NCBI GenBank assembly: GCA_933228895.1
Contig: OW121852.1
Span: forward strand, 105,669,544 to 105,733,543
Origin: Platycnemis pennipes
Taxonomy: Eukaryota; Arthropoda; Insecta; Odonata; Platycnemididae
Direction: 5' to 3'
DNA: 64,000 bases
The notes below the pieces were generated by a model that worked only from the letters and a program-made list of their open reading frames with translations, made no database searches and was not told the DNA's origin. A program made the translations under genes and the position numbers. Numbering within the stretch: the first letter of the stretch is position 1; each line of letters starts with the position of its first letter. Shown piece by piece: positions 57,620 to 64,000 of the stretch.

Positions 57620-60270
57620 GACAAACTATCAAGTTAATGCAAGCGATAGTGTATTCAAGGCACATCAAGTGGCCTTTGCAGAGAAGGGCAACAAATAAAA
57701 AAGGCTCTATCAAATATGGAAAAGAGATTGATCAGTTTTCATCTAAAGATCAATAAGAATAAAAATAAGGCAGTAGTATACACATAGTTGAGAAAAGCCC
57801 AAAACAAATTTTAATCTAGAAATACAACAAGCCTGAAGATATGAAAGAGAAGTTCATCCATTAGGCCAAATCAGCAGCTACGAATGAAAAAAGAAAATAG
57901 GAAGTAGAATTGACCAGGAAAAGAAGGAAAGCAGAATAACAAAAAGCTCTAATAGTAGCAGTAAAATCAGATGTGAGAGAAAGAAAAAACTTCATTAGGA
58001 CATATGTTTCAGTATGCACCTTGATTGCATTGAACAAGAGAGGTGTGGGAAGGCTTTTTCCTGTACTTTATACAAGAGAGACTATCAAATCTGTAGTCTA
58101 CTGTATATTGAGGAAAAGTATTTGAAGCCAGCGGAGGTAAATTAAATAAGTGTGGGAAAATAGGAAGTTTTTAAGTTCATTTCCCATTACAGTTTTCCAC
58201 AACGATAACCCGCAAATGATTGATTTTCTTTCTCGCTATGAGCGAAATTAACAACAACGTCACAACTTTGCTCATTAATCTTTTAATCTTCCACCGGGGA
58301 ACATGAGTCGCTCTAAGAAAGAAGAGATGGGCAGAGCCAAGGGGGAAGAAAATCCTCGCAGTTCCATTCAGCAGGACTTTCAACATTGGCTGACCGCACA
58401 ACCTAACACTCTCAACATGTAAGAATGGCGAGCTTAACTAAGCCGCCGCGTGCTCGTCAGCCGTTTGCTATCCGCTGCACTCAGCGCATGCTTGCGTGAT
58501 TCGAATCTAATCTCGGCGGACTAATGACGCGAGGAAAAATACGGGTAGTTCTTGGCGAGCGAGAAAACGGAAATAAAACTGAAGCCAATTTGAAAGTCTC
58601 TTGCGCCGCAAATTGCCGCGTTCTGAGACTCCTTCGGAAAAATACCTTGAAGCTGGATCTGCGTTCCCCGAAAACACATTTTGAAATTCTCTTCACAAGG
58701 GAAGAAAACGAAGTGAGGGCGGTGAATTAATGCCATAAAATAACCCGAATCCGGTCCCCCCAATTAACTAAGAGGTGATGAACCTTTGTACTTCATCTGA
58801 TTCTGCGAAGGGGTGCTAAATACCTAGAACTTTCGACGATTTTCCGAGTGAACCCACATGAACTTGAGAAAAACAACTCTCTCTGACACAAAATATGCCT
58901 AAGAGAACTTCGAATATTCCAAATATACATTTTGATTTTCCACTAACAACCGTGGCAGACAAGAATATCCATTTTGCCAGTGATCCTTTAATACGACTAC
59001 AGCAAAACTTTAACGTGAAAATTGCGGAACAGGGAAAGTGATGCTTAAAATTAATATAATATCTTTTCAGTTTGCTGTCACTGTTTGTTCTTATCCTTGA
59101 AATTCTAATCCTGTGGTAGAAGGGAAAAAAACTATTAAATGTATCGTTAAAATCAATTGTAATAAGATTAGACGAGATATATTGACAGATTTATATGGAA
59201 CGTGGACTTCATTGGAGAATATAGAGCGTTTTCCGTCTCAATCCCTAATCATTATAGCATTCGCATTTAAATTCAATTAAAACAATTAACCTAAATCGAA
59301 AATCATCCAATATCACTCCTGTGGAATAAACATTTTCTTTCATACGAGCGTCATTCATAGCCGGGCATTTGAATACACGAGTTCAAATATAGGTAATACA
59401 TACAACTTATGCCGGAGGAATATTCCAGGATTAATGCTTTTTTCAGTAGTATTTCTTTTGCTGAATTTATCACAGTTGTTCTATGACCTCTCAAAAATGA
59501 AAAAAACGTTGATTAATTAGGAATCTCGTAAATAATTAATGAATCCAAACTGGATTAAAGAATAAATGCAATACTGAAACTTAATTTTCAGTACGCAAGA
59601 TGCAACAGAAATAATAAACCATCACTCTTAGGGCTATAAAAGTTAGAAACACAAAATAGCAGCACCGCAATACTTTACTGTTGCAATAAATTTCACTAAC
59701 ACTTCCCTCAGCTTAGTTTAATTTCTTTGCAAAATATAAATATGAAAATATACTGTCGCAATAAAAGTAAAATAATTTTACACGAAGATCTCACCCTACT
59801 ACTCTTTGAATGACTAATGTTTTGCCTTAATACTTACGTAATTTCATTTCCCAGCCTTTCCACCCATTCAAATAGGTTTTTGGAGAAATAAATGCATTGT
59901 TCCAAGTTAAAATAATATAACTGGCATAATTTCTTCATACTTTCCCAAATAAAGCAATTGAAACGCGATTCCCAGACTGATAATCCGGAAAAAAAGGCTA
60001 TAAGAGCTGGTGAGACGTTGCATATCTTTGGATGGGGCAATATTTAGCCGAGCCACACTATTCATGGGATGCATCGTAGCATCTTGGATTGTTGCAACAT
60101 ATTAGCCTAACATTATCACATATTCGCCTATGAACACATTTACTCTTTGTTACGCGAGGAAAAAAATATTATTCACCCAACAATGAAGAATGAGGTTCCT
60201 GCTAAAAGATAACCCTTTATATCGCAGTTTAATGGATCATAGCTACTATAAAACCGTAGTTTGCCCACAA
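57620..60270. other. No supported gene
   Basis: AT-rich. A slightly GC-richer patch at 58400-58750 holds frames of 68-80 codons without recognisable domains. Confidence 0.45.
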
Positions 60271-60276
60271 ATATTC

Positions 60277-60303
60277 TTCAGAACAACGAATTGTTGTTCT
60301 GAA
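60277..60303. repeat. Perfect 11-bp hairpin
   Basis: TTCAGAACAAC and GTTGTTCTGAA flank GAATT. It is isolated; no function is suggested. Confidence 0.7.
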
Positions 60304-60309
60304 ATAACC

Positions 60310-61458
60310 TAAGTTGATAATAGAAATTGAAATACAGCAACTTTGTAAATGGTATTACATTGTAATTCACTCTCAGTGCGCATTTAAATCAATTAAAACA
60401 AGATAAAAAAACTCAAAATCTCAAAAAAAAACTCTCAAAAAATCTCCCATTAAATAAATGTACTTCATATGCCATTTGGAAAGAAAAAGGTAGTTAAATG
60501 AAGGAATCGACGCAGTAATTGATTCCTAACATTCAAAAGAATTGCACACATATAGGAAGTTATAATCCACGAAGGAAATAAACAAATCTTATATGTAGCC
60601 GAGAGAAAATCCGTTAATGTAATTTAATCTATGTAAATTGTATACTTAACTAAGTTAACACAGATAAAACATTTTAATCGCAAGATTTAGCCGGTTATAC
60701 AGTAGCTCTGAGGACTAGCTGAAAGTTCATTGATTGCTGCTCTAGAGCGTCGCTTATGATTTTGACGGATTTAAAGGTTTCTACGTTGTACAAAGTGGAA
60801 GTATTTTCATCCAAGGAATTTGATTGTGTCGCCATGGTCATTGTAAATGATCTGGATTTGATTACAAATAACACGCCTAGCAATCTTTTGGTAGGCCACA
60901 GCAACGAAATTTTCGAAGAATTAACGAATGATTTTTTTCTAATGAGTGCAGGGTACAACGGCAAAAGTATTTTCCCACTAGATTGAACGAGGAAGTGGAA
61001 TCACGAAGGAGGCAAAGTTTCCATAATAAACCATTTGCTGGCGAGATAGCTCATAGTAAACATTGGGAACCCCTTATAATCCAGAGAAAACATTTCGGGA
61101 AAAAACTTCGTGCCTTGAAGACAATAGAGGACGGCACAAAGACTTGTAACGCGGCACGAATTTCCATGAATAAACCTAAACTACGTACAAATACCTGACT
61201 AGATCTGAGAGGACTTCTAGAAAGGGTAGATCTTAAACACACAACGCCTTGGTATGGTTTTTCTTCGTATTTCATGGACGTATTAGTGTCGTGAATTCCT
61301 CCGAACGAAACGTTTGTATAGCTAGCGTAAAACACCTTAAAAATATGTTTAATACATCGCGCTTTTTTTTAGATAACACGTATGTTATACGGAATATAAA
61401 GGTGATAAGTGACCTTGATGTTGATGCACCAAAATACTGCTACAATTAGAAAGGGGTC
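60310..61458 (-). other. Presumed start of the intron downstream of the large exon
   Basis: This AT-rich stretch follows the GTGAGT donor on the minus strand. Short open frames on both strands (76-94 codons) show no recognisable family and no paired acceptor and donor. No repeat family seen elsewhere in the window was recognised here. Confidence 0.5.
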
Positions 61459-61464
61459 ACTCAC
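61459..61464 (-). promoter_or_regulatory. 5' splice donor of the large exon
   Basis: The minus strand reads TTTCG|GTGAGTGACC. This matches the consensus donor at all six intronic positions. Without splicing, the frame ends two codons later at TGA, so the donor also decides the C-terminal sequence. The following exon was not found. Confidence 0.75.
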
Positions 61465-64000
61465 CGAAACTGTCAGCGAAGGACATGGCGGGTCCCCTCC
61501 AGCCTCCTCGCTCGAAGCAACCTCGTCCTTGCCCGTCATCCTTGTAGCCTTCCGGAGGGCTGAGAGTCACCTGGTCGATGAACTGCACCGGAGGCTCGAA
61601 GGCGAATATCTCCGGGATGTTGAGGTCGAACCCGTCCGAGCCGTGTCCGGAACATACCCCGCCTCCCCTTCCCATGAGCCTCCTCCGCCTGCGGCCCCGG
61701 AGGCCACCCGCACTGCCTCCGGCACCGACGACACCAGCACCACTCACACAATCGCCCCCGCAAGTGGGCGGATCCTCGCGCGACACCATCGGCACCATGG
61801 CCACCCGGGACTCTTCCTCGTCCACCACACTCCCCCCAACCACACAGCACTGCCGCTCCCCGCCCGCATCCGGGCCAAGCACCACCAAACCCCCGCGACC
61901 CATCATCCCGCCCTCCACCTCCCCGTCCTCCAGCACGCAAAGGTCCTCTTCGAGGTCATCCCCGATGTCCTCCTCGCACTCCTCGTCCTCCGGACGGTGG
62001 CTGTGGACCAGAATCACGTAGTCCGCGTCGAAGTAAGTGTTGTGCGACTCGTCGAAGGTCACCCGGCGCCTCGGCTTGCCCTGGACGCCGGGTCTCTTGA
62101 GGACTGACCTCGGTTGCAGGGTCGTCTCGATGTTCCCGGGGCAACCACGCTCGCAGCAAGCCCCCAAGAGCGGGGGCGGAGGTTGGTCCGAGCCTACCGT
62201 CTCCCTCTCGGCCTTCTCGGCACACTCCTGAAGGGCTAAGCTCTCCTGGTGGCATTCGGCACACTCCGCACAGCCTGGGGGTGGTCCGCCTCCGGCCTTG
62301 CCCCCCATGTCCTGCCCCCCGTGTTGCTCGGAGGCGGAAGATGATGTGGAGCCGGAAGAGGAGGAAGAGTCCGAGGACCCTTGGGCCCTGGGCCCTACTA
62401 CGGCCACAAGTTTCTGCCGCATGGCTTCCGGGGGCTGGTGGAGGTCGGGCAAATACTCACCACCGCCCCCGGAAGTTCCTACCGCATCCCATTCGGGAGT
62501 CGGGCCCGCACTTTGGGCGGAATCACCCTCCCGTCCTCCGGTCGAGCCTACCGCTCCGCCCGTGTCCTTAATCGCATCGCACTGGTCGACCCCGGAGGCG
62601 GTGTCCACCTCCTGACCCTCCGGGACATCATCTCCGGTGGTGATTGTGCCTTGCTCACCCTTCTGGTTCGGGCCGGAGGGATTTTCCGCGGCGGCTAAGT
62701 CCTCTTCGGTCCGCGCGGCGGTTCCGCCCCCTTCCGACGGATCCCTCTCTTCCGCCGGCGCAGTGACGTCGGCGTCGCGGCGCTCAGTGAACTCACTCTC
62801 GTCGGTAGGAACGTCCGGCGTCGGCGCGTCGACGCGGTACCCCCCGCCGATGCCTGCCTCGTCTCCCGCGAGAGAATCGAAACTGTCGCCCCTAAGTCGC
62901 GCAGGTGCCGCGCGGTGGTGTACCGTCGCTGGCGCTGCCGTCGCGGGGGCGGGGACGGAGGGAGGCGGGTGGGGGGGGCGTCGGATCGGCTGGACGCGCC
63001 GCGGTGCCTGCGCCGATTTCGATGTGGCTTTTTGCGGAGACGGTGGGGGCGGGGGTGAGGAGAGGAGGGGGCGGGGATCCTCCACCCCCGCTTTCGACTC
63101 TCCCACCTCCCCCAACTCGGCCCCCGCCCCACCCTCTCCGCTCCCTTCCCCGTCGGTCGATATCGAGGGAGGGGGCAGCCGGGGGTGTGGCGGAAGGGCG
63201 GGGGCAGTGCTATCTTGGCCAGCGTGGGTGGATCGAGGGGGGCCACAACTCAACTCACTCCCCTCCTGCTCACCCGCACCCTCATTTTTACTCGGCTCTG
63301 CCCCCTCCATTGTTTCCGCCCCCGGCCCCCGCCCCTCCTCCCCTACCCCTTCCTCCTCCTCCGGACACCTCCCCGCCCCCTCGTCGATGTACGGGATGGA
63401 ATCCGAGACGATTCCGGGCACCTCAACTGTCGCCTCACAACCTGCTATGGGTCCCGCAAGGTCCCATCCCGGATCCCCCGCCACTTCCTCCACCGCCGCT
63501 GATGCTTCCTCTCCGATTTCTCGCCCCATCTCGACTCCTTTCGTACCCTCCCCCTCTGAACCCTTTCCCTCTTGCCTTCCTCCCTCATCCCGTCCACATT
63601 CTTCGCCCGCGACCCCTCCGTCGGGGACAACCCCGGACGTATCGTCTTCTCCTTCCTCCTCCTCGTCCACGGCAAGCGGAGCGCGCGGACTCAGGGAACA
63701 CTCATTCAGTTCCTCAAAGTCGGTCGCGAAGATGTTTGAGGCCTCCGTCGAGTGAAAGGACTCTCCCAAGGGAGACTCCGGTCTAAAGAGTGCCTCCGTG
63801 CACACTTCATCTCCGTCCTCCTCGTCTTCGTCCTCTTCCGGGACCGTCTGGAGTCCTCCGGGGGTCGTGTATAATCCATGCTCTCCCGGAAATCCCCTCC
63901 CGCAGGATGCCTCAGGATCAGCCGTCACCATTTGGTATTCTTCGTCGTCGGCGAAGGGATATTGCTCCGTGTCCTGTGAGGTCAAAGGACTCGAAACGAG
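61465..64000 (-). CDS. Large internal exon of an acidic, disordered, PP1-docking-type protein (possibly LMTK/AATK-like tail); partial
   Basis: The frame is open from the right window edge to a perfect splice donor (GTGAGT on the minus strand at 61464-61459), giving 845 codons plus one base (donor in phase 1). No start is visible: the first Met-like codon at 63985 is TTG and codons continue upstream, so this is an internal or 3' exon. The protein starts with acidic patches, has a Pro-rich basic stretch (about residues 320-365), a Ser run (about 545), a Cys cluster CAECAECH (about 575-583), and KPRRRVTFDESHNTYFDADY with RVTF at 646-649, followed by a strongly Glu/Asp-rich stretch. RVxF is the docking motif for protein phosphatase 1. 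No enzyme fold, signal peptide or membrane segment is visible. Lemur-family kinases (LMTK/AATK) carry such long acidic tails with a V-S/T-F motif followed by acidic and aromatic residues, which is why that family is suggested. This is inference; another PP1 regulator is possible. The exon is certain, the name is not. Confidence 0.8.

Noticed and set aside
62637..63786. Plus-strand open frames of 372 and 293 codons opposite the large exon
   Set aside because: They are overlapping frames in GC-rich DNA on the strand opposite a well-supported exon, and encode low-complexity Ser/Pro text. The minus-strand frame is longer, ends at a splice donor and holds a recognisable docking motif.
1..64000. 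Viral insertion, bacterial operon or toxin genes
   Set aside because: No integrase, capsid, polymerase or polycistronic coding pattern was seen. All recognisable retroelement proteins are of non-LTR type.

Overview
The window looks like arthropod (most likely insect) nuclear DNA. It is AT-rich and gene-poor, littered with decayed non-LTR retrotransposons and tRNA-derived SINEs. There are no operons, ribosome-binding sites or dense reading frames, and the single convincing coding segment ends at a perfect splice donor. The species cannot be fixed from this sequence alone.

Layout. Positions 1 to about 61,460 hold no convincing host exon. What can be recognised is: (a) an RTE-like LINE family (endonuclease, FADD-type reverse transcriptase and a conserved C-terminal region, ending in an ATG/TGA-type trinucleotide tail), in fragments near 4.0-5.0, 11.8-12.2, 19.2, 20.5-21.0, 29.1, 37.5, 42.7, 46.6 and 52.4-53.7 kb; (b) a CR1/Jockey-like LINE family with a recurrent 3' tail of about 70 bp, best seen at 48.8-49.6, 51.4-52.2 and 52.9-53.6 kb, the last copy inserted inside an RTE copy with a 7-bp target duplication; (c) two tRNA-derived SINE families, one about 300 bp with a conserved central core (14.4, 27.6, 30.7, 35.6, 50.1 kb) and one short (6.6, 31.9, 32.1 kb), plus scattered tRNA-like heads; (d) hammerhead-ribozyme-like motifs near 9.6-9.76, 20.4-20.5 and 23.2 kb; (e) a MITE-like element of about 606 bp with 50-59 bp inverted ends (57.0-57.6 kb); (f) several perfect short hairpins.

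Positions 61,465-64,000 on the minus strand are one very large, visibly GC-rich exon. It is open across the right edge and ends in a GTGAGT donor. It encodes at least 845 residues of a mostly disordered, acidic, Ser/Pro-rich protein with a PP1-docking-type RVTF motif. The arrangement resembles the long tails of lemur-family kinases (LMTK/AATK), but that identity is tentative. The rest of the window to the left lies downstream of this exon on the minus strand, so much of it could be one long repeat-filled intron of this gene; no following exon could be identified.

The most interesting signals are the hammerhead-like motifs (one has a complete core with three helices, next to a truncated LINE endonuclease), the nested LINE insertion that can be read to the base, and the 3' tail shared by two different upstream sequences, which may be a LINE and a SINE that depends on it.
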